Assembly (NCBI GenBank): GCA_025602915.1
Contig: JAHLJZ010000025.1
Span: 1-64,000, forward strand
Reading direction: 5' to 3'
Source of the DNA: Paraphysoderma sedebokerense
Lineage: Eukaryota; Blastocladiomycota; Physodermatomycetes; Physodermatales; Physodermataceae
DNA: 64,000 nt
Shown here: positions 23,612 through 36,956 of the stretch, in pieces
Layout: every line of letters begins with the position of its first letter
Position numbering within the stretch: position 1 is the first letter of the stretch
Notes under the pieces: generated by a model
What the model was told of the DNA's origin: nothing
What the model saw: only the letters and a program-made list of their open reading frames with translations
The model's database searches: none
Program-made: the position numbers and the translations under genes

Positions 23612-26600
23612 TTAATGAACCCGGCTCACATCTTCGACTAACCGCAACAAATCATCCACAGTTGTGTTTAATTTTTCGCCACCTTTTTTTCCTTGAATGA
23701 CATCTTGAACGGCATCCCTAGATAAATCTAAAATCGTTTCAACCAAATCACCATCAATAAAACCTTTAGGAGGTACTGTTTTTCGTTCGTTTGAGAAGGA
23801 CCGCCATCTGTTCATGAAGTCGTATCAGTATTCATATTAAGTGGTTTCAAAGACTCAATCCACATACTCTTTGTGGCTTAGACCACCGACACCAGGGTAC
23901 AAAATGGCTAAATTTCTTTGTAACTTTTCAAGAATATCAAATTGTTGTTGTGGAAGAGTGGCCAAGACATGAATGGCACCATTGACTGATGCGTAAAGAA
24001 ATTGCGGACTAGCAGTAGCTTCGGGATCGGTCATAACGATTGAGCCTATATCATCAATATTATGGATGAACGGTTAACGAATTGGTTTACCTAAGCAGAA
24101 ATTTTATGTATCAAAAATTAGAAAACTTCAATGACGAACCTTGTCGAACTCGATTAATAAATTCACCTAAATGAAATTCTCCGACGGTTTCAAGACGACG
24201 TCTGTCATCTTCTGTTGTCGCATCCGTGTTTCTTCTCACCGAGAAAATGTTAAACGAAATATCTGTTCCCACAAAATGATCTTGATCTAGAGACTCAACA
24301 GATGTCATCCAATTCGGTGTCGAATCATAAGCTACTTCTTCTAATTTATTGACTTCAGGTTTATAAAGGAGAACCGAGATTGATCGCATTAAATCACCAA
24401 CGATGACAAAATCACCACGAGTAGCCAGATACAGAGCGAGGATATGGCCGTGATCGATACACATCTGTTTCAGCGTAAGTGTATCCGCACTCGCGTCAAT
24501 ACCTTCCGGAGCTATCAGATCGTATAATCGCACCTGACGGAATACAAAGTTAGCTAAAGTTATGAAAGCAGTCTAAATCAGTGAGAGAAATCAGGAATCA
24601 ACGTACTGTGTTTGTCACACTAGCTAGTAGTTTGCCATTGAATGGTACCACATTATACACAGCCCCCGGCACGTCAATACTACTGATCAACCGCAACATT
24701 CCCGACTCGTTCACTTGATACACTAATATGCGACCTTTTGTTGGTTCATCTTCATTAGGATAGACAAATGCTGTTCCAACTGCATAACAAGGACCGTCCA
24801 CATTTTGAAATGTAACAGAAGCAACGGAAAGGGGTGACTCAAAGCTTTCCAAACCGACCGAGTGTCGAACTTTTAAAGAGAGACAATTAGCCACTATATA
24901 CCTTCTTCGTCAAAATTGAAATAAGAATGGGAGAAATAAATTACTTACTCTCGTAAGTTTGGGCGTCAAGAAGTTTAATATATCCTGTTTCTTGCCAGGC
25001 AGGGTTTTCCTCATCCATAGGCTTATGAGTTGCAAGCGCAAGTGTTTTATTTTCCTCCTGGTACGCTATTCTACGTGCAGACTCTCCGTTCAATGGAATT
25101 TTCTGGATATGAAGCTTCTGAATTGAATCAATGCTTCCAATAGTGTAACTTGACGCGGTAGCAAAAACGAGGGAGTCCGGTAAATCTGGTGCGTTGAAAG
25201 GACACATGTATGTGATATCCTATGCATGGAAACAAACATGAGTTGAGTAAAGACTATTTCTACATAAGTAAGAATCGGAAAATCTACCTTTTGATTCACA
25301 TTAGAGTAAAGCAATTTTCCATTTTTGCTGTACACAACAGCTGGACGATCCGAGCAAGCAAAGATATTTAATTGACCGTTAATCTTGAATGGAGTCAATA
25401 TCACTTGTGCGCTGCCCAACGATACTTTTTTCCGATCGGATAGCGTCATGGTAGTGGGATTGAAACTGAATGAAATCATATGACCATCACCTAACCATAG
25501 CTTATCAGTAACCATGTAAAATAAAATAATGAATAGAAGCAAAAATATAGTCACCTAATGCACACAACATGTACACGAACCCATCTAAATTGGCTCTCAA
25601 AATCGAACGAATTTCAGCTGTACCACCTAGCAGTTCTTTGTGGTCTTCTTGTAGCGTGGGTAAACGCAGCAATCTAATGCTAATTTCTGTCCATAACCCA
25701 ACTGCACAGGTATCCGAGCGATTCGGGTTCTCAATGTCGATTGGAGTGATATCAAGGGACCCAATGTCTGTTGGGAACTGGGTTCGCCTAAATCATAAAA
25801 GGCAAGTAATAGAAGAAAGTTTGAATAATCATGGAAAGAGTATTTGGACTCCTGAAGAAAGTTTACCCTATTTCAACGATACTCGAATTCTGATATTCCA
25901 GGTATACCAATTCACCACCACCGAGAGCAACGACTGCTTGAGAAGGATTGGCGGATGCTAGAATGATATTCCTCCCCGTCTGAGGAGCCCACGATGACAA
26001 TAATTCATGAGTCTTGCAATTGACTGCGTAAATTCCGGAAGGTGTAATCTATTGGAATACGTCAGGACGAAATGAACAAGACTCTTTGGGGAATACTAGA
26101 AAACGTACTTGGACCCACATATCGCCCAATACGGTGCCACACCATAAAGTTGATTCATCGCACTTCAATCCGGGACTAGGTATTTCACCAAAAGCACCTT
26201 CCTCGTCAAATCCAGCAATCACGGTATGATTAAAGAATGTAACAACGAGCATAGTATCCATCCTTTTTAAACCAAAAACAAAACAAAAGTCAGCTTCCAT
26301 GTCCCTCCACCAAGCTGCGCTTTCAAAATATCAGTCTTACGTTTCCTCGAAGCTACTCCTGAGTGCCCACATTCCTTTGATACCATCAGCCTCGATACTA
26401 GCATGTTCGGTGATACCGATTCCATTTCTAACTACTCGAACCGACGCATCTTTAAATCCACCGCAACATGCTACTATCTGTCCTTGTCCTTGCTTTTCAA
26501 TATCGACAACAACAAAGTCAAGAATCGGGGCCAGATTAGGGTACTCATCTACGATTTCGACACATGAATCGTCTTCGTTCGGTTCAGCTGTGAGTCGCAC

Positions 26601-28376
26601 CAATTGTGAGTCGCCGAAATGAGAACCGATGAAAGCAAAGCCGTTATCCAGATAGGAGATGGAAGAAGGAGTAGTAGTCTACAATTATAAATTGTCAGTC
26701 AACCCACGACTTTGGGTGGATCAAAATCACTTGCTCGGCTTACCTGACCCATCTTGGTCACAGTCAATTCAACGACATGACTCGGATCCTGTTGATCTTT
26801 AATCAAAAATAATAAGTGGAGGTATCCTAAACTATCGGCAAGGATAATTCGTCGTCCGTCGGTATCGACATGGGAGAATCTACACCAGAAACCCGTCAAT
26901 GATGAACTCCCCTGTGGTTATATTCCACCCACAAATAAGTTGTAAAAACTCACGATCGGATGACTGAGAATGAAGTTGGTAATGTGATAGGAGCTCCTTT
27001 AGGATTGATATACATGATTGTTTCCTGCCCGACAACCAGCAGCCCACCTTTATTCAGATTTATTAGTCTCGAGTTTTCATCAAAGGAAAACCTTGAAAAT
27101 TATCTGGATTCCACAATCACAGATTTGAACATACCAGAAGGTAACGGCACCGGAATCAAAATGTTGGCATTTGCTTCTACTGGTCTCTTTTTCCAAGGTC
27201 CTTCCGTCAATTCCTTTTGTTCGACATCGACTTTGTAGGTTTTAACGAAACGAAGTTCTCTTTCGTCTTGATATAACACACATAACGTGGGTTTTGAAAA
27301 TCCATGCAAGAAGGCCATATCGATGATATTTAATTCATCGATTCTGGAAATATCCGCCAAATGAATGATTATAATGTCAAAAGTTCAACATCAGCGCATG
27401 ATTGCATGACGAAAGATAATTAAGGAGCTAACGAACGGCAAAGAGATATTCATTACGAACCTCATATTAAACGAATCATTCACATCCCCCACCTTCATTG
27501 TCTTTTCTTTTTCTTTTTCCTTCTCTTGTCCTCTAGAAAACCTAGAATTCTTAACTTTTGTCAAACTTTCCACCGCACTCGCCGTCGACAATTTACCCGT
27601 CACTTTAGCCCTAGTTTCCATGGGCAAAGCTCTCACCAAACCCTGGTACAAATGCAACAAAATCATCGAACATTGAGGATCGATAATTCCTATTTGACCA
27701 TTTTCTGTTTGTCGACCTGTTTTATCACGTAAATCTCCTGAGGATTCTGTTTTGATCGATGATGTTACTGGATCGTAGCTTAGAACAATATACTTGTATC
27801 GTTCTGTAGCGATGAAAAGAAGATCGGTATCTCGACCCTGTAAATACCACCCATTCATAAAAAAGAAAAAATTAATATTTCAGATTTCATTGATTGATTT
27901 ATCTTTTCTTTCTTTCCAAACTGAATAACACTTGTTAACTTCAACGCCCGAGTCTGACGCCATCAACTATTTCCTTCTAAATCGCTAGAAAAAAGGGTGA
28001 CATACACTAGGTCTGTACGACTCCAATACTAGTATTCTTCCGTATACCGGTACTTCAGTGACTAAACGTAATCCCTCGTCATGGAAAGTATATATTTCGA
28101 TCCGCGTGGATTTGCTGCAATTTGCAAGGATAGGACGTAAGCAAAAGTAATGTCATATAGTTAGGTGTTCAGTCCGAGGATGAGGATAGTCACACAGATA
28201 ATATATCACAAGTATCAGAAGCAATAGAGGCCCGGAAAGAAATAGATCGGGGTGATTTTGCTGGGTTGAGTTTACCTTAGTACTAGATTGATGTCATCGG
28301 AACTAGTAAAGTTGGCTTTGAGGGCGTGCGAGACGGACGATGCAGGATGGGCAGTGACAACATAGTTGGTTGCCAT
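23612..28376 (-). CDS. DDB1: DNA damage-binding protein 1 (DDB1), CUL4 adaptor
   Basis: DDB1 is the large triple-beta-propeller adaptor of CUL4 ubiquitin ligases. The first exon MATNYVVTAHPASSVSHALKANFTSSDDINLVL matches DDB1's N-terminus. Further exons give KSTRIEIYTFHDEGLRLVTEVPVYGRI, NGQIGIIDPQCSMILLHLYQGL, EGPWKKRPVEANANILIPVP, IEKQGQGQIVACCGGFKDASVRVVRNGIGITEHASIEADGIKGMW, FACSDRPAVVYSKNGKLLYSNVNQK, LYLATRGDFVIVGDLMRSISVLLYKP, NWMTSVESLDQDHFVGTDISFNIFSVRRNTDATTEDDRRRLETVGEFHLGEFIN and RKTVPPKGFIDGDLVETILDLSR. The protein ends DLLRLVEDVSRVH, like human VVEELTRIH. About 15 exons cover 4.8 kb. A lysine/glutamate-rich loop (GQEKEKEKEKTMK) is inserted in the first propeller. The family also includes SF3B3/CPSF160, but the terminal motifs identify DDB1. 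Confidence 0.95.
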
Positions 28377-28623
28377 TTTGTGAATGGGTTCCGTATATGT
28401 ATGAAATATATAATAAAAGGCCCTCGGAATGTCGTAAGCTCTACTTTGGAATTCGGCCCGCTGCCCACACAACATGGACTTGCAATTTCCACGCCTGGTC
28501 CATCGCATTCTTTGATTAGCTCATCAAATCATTGCGATTGGAACGCATCATTGTCTAACTTGTCGTCTTGATGTCTTTGCATTCATGTCAACGAGTAAAC
28601 ACCGTGATCAAAATATTACTTTA

Positions 28624-31600
28624 TTATTCTCCTTTATGCCTCTTATTCCCTTGCCCGTTGACCTCACTCTCCCCTTCGGTGCCTTTCCGCTTGACTCCAG
28701 CCGCTAACCCAAACGCCACTTTCTCCCTATTTACATCTAGCGGAGGCGCACTTTGAATAATCTGTGATCGGCCTGTACTTTCGATGGATCCTATAGGTTC
28801 TGATTCCAGTGTACTCTTGGAGGCGGCCGCCGAAGTCTCACGTATGCTAGATCCAGTCCCAGAAGAACTCGTAATGAATGAACCTTGAACAACACTAAAG
28901 AAAAAGAAAATCCAAAATTAGTGAGTGCTTAACAACCGAGCTTGGTTCGTTTAACTAACCCCCGATTTCCTACACTCAGCACCAGATGAGCTGTTCCCAA
29001 TTGTTTCTGTTTTTCCACTAGGGCATTCGACATGCCTAATGGGGTATCCGTACTACTCATATTCAACCTTCGTTTCTCTTCTTCCAATTTCTTGAGTTTC
29101 CTCTCAACTTTATTTTTACCAGGAGCTTTACCGTGGAATTTGTGAGATAATTGCTTGAATGCCTATTTATCATGTGATTGTTAATGGGATGCAATACTAA
29201 AATACAAAATGAAATGAATGATGCGACGAGAGGTTTACCTGTTTCGCAGTCAACTCATTTCCGGTTTCGTCAGTGTATTTTAGATTCACCACAGGTTGAT
29301 AATCTCTAAATCTCATTTCCAATTCTCTGGCCTTTTCACGTTCTTTTCGTTCAAGCTCATACCGGCTTTTCGACATTTGATTTTTGCCGTCTTTGGTCTC
29401 TAATTCTCGAAGTTTTTCCAATTTTCGTTGTTCTATTAACCATTTTTCTCGATCTTGCATTTTTCGTTCCCTTTCAATATCTTCGGCAGTTCGTTGCTCA
29501 AGATAACCTGACGACGGATTAAATAAATCAGTTATGATTCAACTAGAAAAAAAGAGGCAAATCGCACGGAATCAGGAAAATTTTTTTGAGGATGACCAAC
29601 CTTTTTGCTTTAAGAGCTTCAGAGTGGCAGCAAGACCGTGGGAAACGACTGGTTCTTCTTCGATACCGGCGCCCTTAAAGTGAAATATGGTGGATGAGTC
29701 CTATATCGACTGAATTGAATTGCAACTACTGGTAATAACTCACCAAATTAGTATCATCATCTTCTTGTTTCACCTTCACATCTTCATCTAGATCCATCTC
29801 ATCCTCTTCCCGCGAATCTCTGCGTTTCTTCATTGCCACTCCCGGCTTCACCGTTTCCGTTCCGCCCCTGGTGCCTGCATCTCTCAATTTTTCAATATTC
29901 TCTTGGGCTCGAGTCAACATGTCACTTGCCGACGGTAAACTCCTCACAAATTCTGTCGTATCATCAAACACTAATCCGGTATCTTCTTCTTCTTCGTCGG
30001 CGTCATCCGCATTAGCACTGGCACCAACCCGATATAATAAGTCCTCAGCGCTGATTCCGGCTCCTTCCACCGTAGATTCATTTTGTTGCAGATGCAATGC
30101 GTCCGCAATCGCTTCGACTGATGATTTTGCCTTCTTTTCCTTTTTGACAGCTAGCCTTCGTGCTCTGGCTAGTGCAGACTGAAGGTCATCATCATCGACA
30201 AAACTCATGTCGGTGGTAGTAGAGGCGGCGTTAGAATACTGATATTTGGAGACGGTAGCGCTTTCTGGTTGATCCTCCTCCATGGCGTCGCCATTTCCTA
30301 CGGACCCTCCATTTTCCTGACTTTCTAAGTTCTCCGTCTCAGTGGTCCTTTTTCGGACACGTTTCTTTTTCTGTCGTTTCGAGACGATTAAAAGATAAGA
30401 AATAGGTAGATGGTTAAATAAACATGACCACAAACCTTTTTCTCTTTTGGCTTTTTGAACGCAACCAATTCTTCCTGCGTGTAATAATCGCGAACTTCTT
30501 TCATTTCTAAGCACAATCGAAACAACTGTTGGTGTCGTTGTAGTATTTTAATAAAGAAATTTAGTAAAGAACGTACTGTCATAGGATAGAGCGACGGCTT
30601 GAGCTTTCATTTTTTCTGACACTTCCTGCTTCTTTTTCTCCGACTGGAGTGAAATTTCTCCACCAGCACTAATTACAAATCCCTAGGTATCGCAACCAAA
30701 TGTTATGAATGGTTCTTTTGAGCAACCACAAGTCGATCAAATTTCCATACCTGTTTCTTTTTGCCGCCAATTTCGTCATCATACTGGGACAAGATACTAC
30801 GTTTACCAATCACACCAGTATCAAATTCTTCATCATCGTATGCATTATAGGCTGTCTTTTTCTTTTTTGCTTCCAAATTCTCTCTTACTTTATCCTTGTC
30901 CATGAGGTCGACATTTACAAGTTCGTCGTCATCGTTTTCTGTTGTTGACAATCAAATATTCAATCACTGGGCAATTTGTGCTGAATTGCAAAAGTTGAAA
31001 AGCTACGTACCGTCCAGAACACCTCGGTCCTTCAGTGTCATGATGACTTCACCATTTTCGGCGATATCTTCTAGTCGATGCCCAACCTTGAGTCCTGATA
31101 AATCGCCTACAGACAGCAACAGAAGTATGTACGATGGTCAGTGTAGATACTTTAAAGATTGTACGGGACTCGAGTACTTACGGCCAGAGTAGTCTGGTTG
31201 AGGTGTCTTCTTTTTGACCTTTTTCTCCTTTGCTGCGCCGTTAGACAGTTCTAATTCATCCAATTCGTCCATTTCTTTGGCTCTTTGGGCCGCCAATTGT
31301 TTCTGCCTTTCGATCCATTTCATGGGGTCTGTTATATCCTCTTCATCGGCTTCACCTAAATGCTTTCCTGTCAACTTTGAGTGTAATTTTCGCTTATCTC
31401 GGGCCCTACGTTAAGGGTCACATATCAATGTTAGATTTTGTGTACAGAGTGTGGACCTCGAATGGAATCCAGGCTTAGAAATGGCAATATTTACTTTGCA
31501 ATTCGATCGGCGAGTTCCTTTTCACGTTTTTGTTTTGCCTGATCGGCCTTGTACTGGGCGAAATTATCTTCTGCCTTTTTCTGATGATCAGATCCTGAGG

Positions 31601-31810
31601 TGTCGAGGGGTTTCAGACCCAATTGAGCACGCAGAATACTTGGCAAAGGGAAGAGGGGTTAGATGGATGAAGAGAGGGAGTAAATCAACAAGAGGACGGG
31701 GGCAGGGGTTGGGCGGGGCGGACGAGATAGAGCGAAAGAAAAAGGACGTACTTTGTGTCTTCCACGGAGAGGGAGATCTCTTGCTGGCCTTCGGGGACCT
31801 CTGAATCCAT
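28624..31810 (-). CDS. SART1: SART1/Snu66, U4/U6.U5 tri-snRNP protein
   Basis: Spliceosomal tri-snRNP component. The N-terminus is MDSEVPEGQQEISLSVEDTKYVLR, then an intron and AQLGLKPLDTSGS, matching SART1's LSIEETNKLRAKLGLKPL. Next come DPMKWIERQKQLAAQRAKEMDELDE, DLSGLKVGHRLEDIAENGEVIMTLKDRGVLD, DDDELVNVDLMDKDKVRENLEAKKKK, GKRSILSQYDDEI, and DYYTQEELVAFKKPKEKKKKKRVRKR (SART1 EYLTPEEMVTFKKTKRRVKKIRKK). The C-terminal block has FRDYQPVVNLKYTDETGNELTAKQ/AFKQLSHKFHGKAPGKNKVERKLKKLEEEKRRLNMSSTDTPLGM, the most conserved part of the family. It ends in a basic NKRHKGE. Long acidic and charged regions are as expected. About nine introns. The stop is 247 bp from the DDB1 start on the same strand. Confidence 0.93.
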
Positions 31811-31952
31811 GGTTGAGTGGAGTGGAGTGGAAGAGAGAGTATGGGGTGGTAATAGCGATGGAGTGGGGAGTTGGAGAATCGAGCAGAGTGAGTTGAGCAG
31901 ACAACGCAGCAGACATGGATACACAGTCCACACCACTGCATAGCTACTACAT

Positions 31953-32033
31953 TACTCCACTCTCTACTGTATACACTGCTACTGCACTCTCTACTGTATA
32001 CACTGCTACTGCACTCTCTGCTGTATACACTGC
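31953..32033 (+). repeat. 27-bp tandem repeat, three copies
   Basis: Three near-identical 27-bp units (31953-31979, 31980-32006, 32007-32033), each centred on CTGTATACACTGC, lie between the SART1 and INPP4-like start codons. The unit is 9 codons long, and the frame from an upstream ATG (31915) runs through it into the INPP4-like frame, encoding three LSTVYTATA-like repeats if translated. Confidence 0.85.
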
Positions 32034-32100
32034 CGCACTCCCTCTCTACATCCCGCTCTGTGCACCGCTGCCCCCGCTGCTGCTCTCCACCGCAAGAAGA

Positions 32101-35100
32101 ATGAGATTCAACGAACCCGACGTCGTCTACTACGCAGCCTCACCAACCCTCATCTCCATACAGGGCTACCTATGGAAAAAGGGCGAGACCTCAACCCCGG
32201 CCGCCATCTCCTCACTCTCCTCCTTCGTCTTTGCCTCCTCCTCAAAGTACAGATCCAACTCACAAGCCCAATCTCCGCCCCAACCCGACGAAGGATTCCG
32301 TCAAAGATGGTGCGTCCTAAAGGGAAATATGCTGTTTTATTTCCGCACAAGAGCCGTATGTACCCTCATTCTACTCTCTAGTAATCACACAACGTTTCCT
32401 CCTGCAGTCCCTTTCCACTTTGCCCCATCTACGGCCTCACCTCGCGTCCTGGTTTTAATCAAAATCCATGGCTGCAATTAACGCCCCTTTTTGTAAATCC
32501 CCCACAGGAACATACCCCACAAGGATTCATTTTGTTGGAACACCATTTTGTGACTCCACTACCCATAACAGAGTCATCGTCCTATTCGCAAACCACTTTG
32601 TCCGAGTCAAGTACCCCTCCGTACAAATTTAAAATTAACTTTGCTTCACCCACGTCCGGACGAGAATACGTGCTGGGCACCGCTTCACAGGATGAATTGA
32701 TTGCTTGGATAAAAGCCATAGAATCTGCAAGTATTGGGATTTTGCAAGCTGAAATTCAAAAGTTAAAAGAAGAGGTTGCCTTAATGAAAGGGCTAGCTAA
32801 AGGAGAACCAAAGGCAAAGGAATTAGTCAAAGCCGGCGCTGAAAATCTCAATGAATCGACACTGACAGATGAGAAGGATCAAACTGAAATTACAGAAGAA
32901 CAAAACATCCTACAACCGCTTATTAGCGAGAAAACAGGTGATTTGCTTTGAAAACCCTTAGTCTCAGTCAATGTCCATCTCGAAATTTCTAACCGAGGCT
33001 TCTTTTTCTTGTAGACATGGACGCAGACACTATTATGTTTTCTTTCTCGCTAAAATTAACGGCTGCTCCTCCTTTGACCTTGTCGCCAGAAATATCCATC
33101 ACCCCTGGTAAAGGCCTCATGCTAACAATAAGTACAGTCCCAACTTTAAGCACCGATAGCCGTGAAATTGCCATTACAGATGTTGCAGACATCAAGGTAA
33201 GCGTATCCCAATCTTCACCTTTGCTTCAACTCAACATACCAAATTATATTAATGCCAGATTACCAGCTGGCCGAAACTGAAGTTTGCTTTTACGCGACTT
33301 GTCGAATCCTCAGATCAGATGTCAGCCAAGGCCTGAAGATACGGTTGAATATGATTCATCAAGATCAAAACCCCATACACACTCAAATGCTTTCAAGTAG
33401 CTTGGTTAAACTGAATCCCGATGTAGAGAATACTCAAGAGATTGAATTCAGATTCAAGGATGATTTATCAGTAAAAATAGGCAATGTTATCATGAAAGCT
33501 ATCAAGGTTTGCTTGGCACCACACATCAAACTTTTCCGTCCTGTTTAAGATTAACTGAATCATCAAATTTTCCTAGCCTCTTCCTTCGCGGCCGTACTCT
33601 TTGCTCTCGTACATCACCCCTCCCGTTTCCAAATTTTTATCACAAATTTACACTACTCCGACCACCCCAGCCTTACAAATTCGTGAAACTCTCATCGAAT
33701 CGACTTATCCATTCTTAGTACCGCACCAACTCTTAACTCTGTACATCGGTCAAGAAAGAGCATACATTACTGACCTTGAAAATCTGAATACTTCTCACCC
33801 AAAACTGACTCAGTCAGCTGACGTTGAAATTGTAAGGTTGAGACAGTTAGATGTCCATAAGCAGCTCTTGAGCTATTACGAAGGAATCAAGAGAGGGTTG
33901 GAAAGAAGAATCAAGAAACAGGTAGAGGTTGATGGGGTCGATTCAAAGGGAATCTTAGGATTGTTGAGGAAGAGTATTGAAAAGGTGGAGGAAGATGTAC
34001 AATGGTGTACATTGAATTGTGTGGTTCAAGAGTTAGAAGTGTTCAATGGAGATGGTGATAAAGGTACGTCTATATGTTAAATTCGTACAGCAGAGTCGTA
34101 TCGACGAGTTCGACCCGCTAATCAAATTGGATATTGTTTTAGCACCTTCTCGCATTTCCGTGACAACTTTTGGTGCTCCCACTGCACATGCCCTTGGATT
34201 CAGAAAACCTGCTATCCCTCACTACAACATCACATTGTCCAAACTACCGTCGGACATCCCACCGGTCGATAAACTTATCGCTCATGCCTCTTATCAGTCT
34301 GCCTCCACTATCAAGTCCGACATTACCTCATTCTACAAGTCGCTGCACTCTGCTATGGACCGTCTCAAAAACGTTGCAACCAAAGATACAATTCTAGTCC
34401 ATCCCGAGCGACATGTTTCAGAATTCGAAAGCCTCTTCAAAGAAGTGTCTTATATTTCCCGTGAACTAGTAACTTTGGGTATGAACCTATTAGACGCCCT
34501 TAAAGACTGTCAAATCGGTGGTAAACCCGGTTTTGCGATGGAAATTAAACAAATAGGCTTCCGGTTATTCGAAGAAACGATTCCAAAATTCACGGTATCA
34601 GGACAACGATTGCTGATTGCTTTGAATCCTCCCGACATTGAATCTGAACGTCAATCAGCAGATGCGGATGCAGACATCAAATTCAAAGCCCTTTCTTCGG
34701 CTCTTTCTACGCTCTCCATCCCTGATTCGTTTTCGGAGCTTTCTATTTCAATGGAACCATTGGTCAAGGATGTACATGAATTTTATGTTGGAGTGGTGGC
34801 TTTGATTGATCATTATCATTTACTTTTGGACGTGAAATTCGAAGCGCCACCAACTTGGCAAACTACCAGAAAGCGTAATGACATTTGTTTTTCGCAGTTA
34901 CTAGGAGCGGTGGTGACGGGATTAGTCAGGAATATTGATGGTTGGATATCTCATGCCGAGAAGATCTGGAAAGATATTCTTGAAGATCATGTTGGAGATA
35001 ACGACGTGAACGAAACAAAGAGAAAGAAGGTGGATGTTGTAGACTTCTTTTGGCAGCAGTTGCTTCACGTTGGATGGTTCATCCAATTTGAGAGTTTGCT

Positions 35101-36409
35101 GAGTAGCCATGGTAACGAGTACGGCATGTTGGAAGATTACAGGAACGCTGTAAACGATTTAAAGGCTCGAGTCAAACTTTCTTTCCATCCTCTTGATTCT
35201 GTTTCCGAGCCGTCATCTCCATTTCTTCCGTCGCGTCCTACTTCGATAACAGAAATCATCTCTGCGCTTCATCCCAACCATGTCAAAATCACCGGAACCC
35301 GTACCAATCTCACCCTCTCACTTGGCATACCGTCTAAACATTTCTCTGCACTTCCCCTCCCTCTTCAACACGGTAAAACAGTTTCCATTATCCCGGTACT
35401 CTTCACTCAAGGTATCAACGAACAACAAAGCCTCGCCAACGTTCTCGGACAAACAAGACTTCAAGACGAAATTAACAGCGACAGTTTAAGTACATTGAAC
35501 CTCTACGTCTTAAAATACAAAGACTGGATTCGAACCGCCACAAATTTAAAATTCAGTAAAGATAGGGTATCTTTAGGCTTGGAGTATCTAGATTTATTAG
35601 TTCGGGAACTGAATAGTCTTGTTACGTCTGGAGGCCGCGAGAAACTGGATGAAACCAATTTTGCTGGATCGTCAACCGGAATGGGGTCGAGTGGCAAGAC
35701 GTGGGCATCAAAATTAGTCGGAACAAAAAATACAGATATCCTAATCATCGCAGATCAAATCACCAGAGTATTAGGATCCACTTTTGTATACCTTGATTCC
35801 GAACATACCCAATTCACCTCCTCATTATTCTCTCAATCCTCCTCTTCCACTTCTTCCGTTTCTTCGAACCCTTTAAACCCGTCGTTAACATTACTCCCAC
35901 CCTTTGGTTCCCATCCAACCACAACCACCCGTTTTATTTCTTGCAAAAGCGCCAAAGATCGAACCGCAATGAGTGTTACCCTCGAACAAGTACTCTTTAT
36001 ACAAACCACTTATGGATTATCTTCCTCCATGATTGAAAATCTACTCAACACAATGCGATCAGAAGTCGGTGTTCGTCTCGGTAACGTAGAAAGAAACTTA
36101 ACACCATGGAACTCATTTCAATCATCATCTTTCCCTTCATTTTCTTCTTCTTCGTCATCATTGGTACACCCACATCGTCCTTCGGTTTCTAAAATACCGT
36201 CATCATCAACGTTAAGTCACGAACCAGAAATAACAGAAGAAGATTGGGAAAATGTGTCATCTAACGAGATTAATGTGGCGATGAATACGACAAGTACAGT
36301 AGGAACACAAGATTACAAAAAATTCGCGTTCACACCGTTTCAGTGGAACTTGATTCCGAAATTGTATAGACCTCCAAAAAGAGTTATTCGTGGGGGTATT
36401 CAAAGTTAA
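32101..36409 (+). CDS. Inositol polyphosphate 4-phosphatase (INPP4 family) with N-terminal PH domain
   Basis: Likely dephosphorylates PI(3,4)P2 at the 4 position. The first exons encode a PH domain: GYLWKKGE, FRQRWCVLKGNMLFYFRTRA/EHTPQGFILLEHHFV, and SGREYVLGTASQDELIAWIKAIES with the conserved Trp. Next is a coiled segment (LQAEIQKLKEEVALMKGL) and a C2-like region (MFSFSLKLTAAPPLTLSPEIS...LAETEVCFYATCRILRSD). A large helical region follows, then the catalytic loop CKSAKDRTAMSVTLEQ (CX5R, codons at 35942-35962), which is the INPP4 signature. Seven or so exons, the last very long (to 36409). The start is uncertain: ATG at 31915 is in frame and would add 62 residues through a tandem repeat. A Ser-rich segment precedes the C-terminal KFAFTPFQWNLIPKLYRPP. 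Confidence 0.87.
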
Positions 36410-36956
36410 TCAAGTAGTATTCGATTTTGAGTAAAGTGGCAGGAGTATATTCAAAGTATTCAATTTGAATACCACGTTCAGTATGAGGGCGTCGTGGATG
36501 TGGGTGGACATATTCTGGATTCATCATGTGTATTCTATCAATATAGTTCAGATTTATCTCAATACATCAATATTTGGCACCGTATCTATTTGGTATGGTC
36601 ATGGTCCCTTCTTTCCTGATGAATTGTTTTTAGCATCACGGCAACCAGGACGAGGTCCGATTCCACCCTTTATGAGGCAACCCGCCAATGGAAGCACAAA
36701 TGTTGAATCAATGGCAATAGTTTCAGAAGATATTACTACCAAACATGCATGAAGACACAGAGCTTGTCAATGTTTGTCAAGATAGATTTTGAGATTTTAA
36801 CGCCAAGTACAGATGACTTTCTAACTCGACCGAAAAATATAACAATATATTTGCTATTTAAAGGAATCCCGTCATATCCAACCCTATCCCGTGAATAACG
36901 TTACATCCAATTCTTCCACTTGAAATTTGCCATATATACTCTCCAAAATTTTAACC
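36410..36956. other. Convergent intergenic region
   Basis: Between the INPP4-like and V-ATPase B stop codons. A 17-bp interrupted palindrome (GTATTCAATTTGAATAC, 36456-36472) sits 47 bp after the INPP4-like stop. A 95-codon plus-strand frame (36465-36752) has no family resemblance and is not called. Otherwise nothing is seen. Confidence 0.5.

Noticed and set aside
27490-27540. Lys/Glu-coding simple repeat in DDB1 as a possible frame disruption
   Set aside because: Frame stays open on the minus strand and flanking DDB1 motifs are intact; it is a surface-loop insertion.
31588-31941. Several 80-117 codon frames antisense and around the SART1 5' end
   Set aside because: GC- and repeat-biased first exon and promoter sequence; the SART1 reading (LSVEDTK) explains the region.
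36456-36472. 17-bp palindrome GTATTCAATTTGAATAC after the INPP4-like gene
   Set aside because: Short and AT-rich; a few such palindromes are expected by chance in spacer DNA.
36465-36752. 95-codon plus-strand open frame in the convergent spacer
   Set aside because: No family resemblance, Trp/Ile-rich composition unlike neighbours, and located in the expected 3' UTR region.
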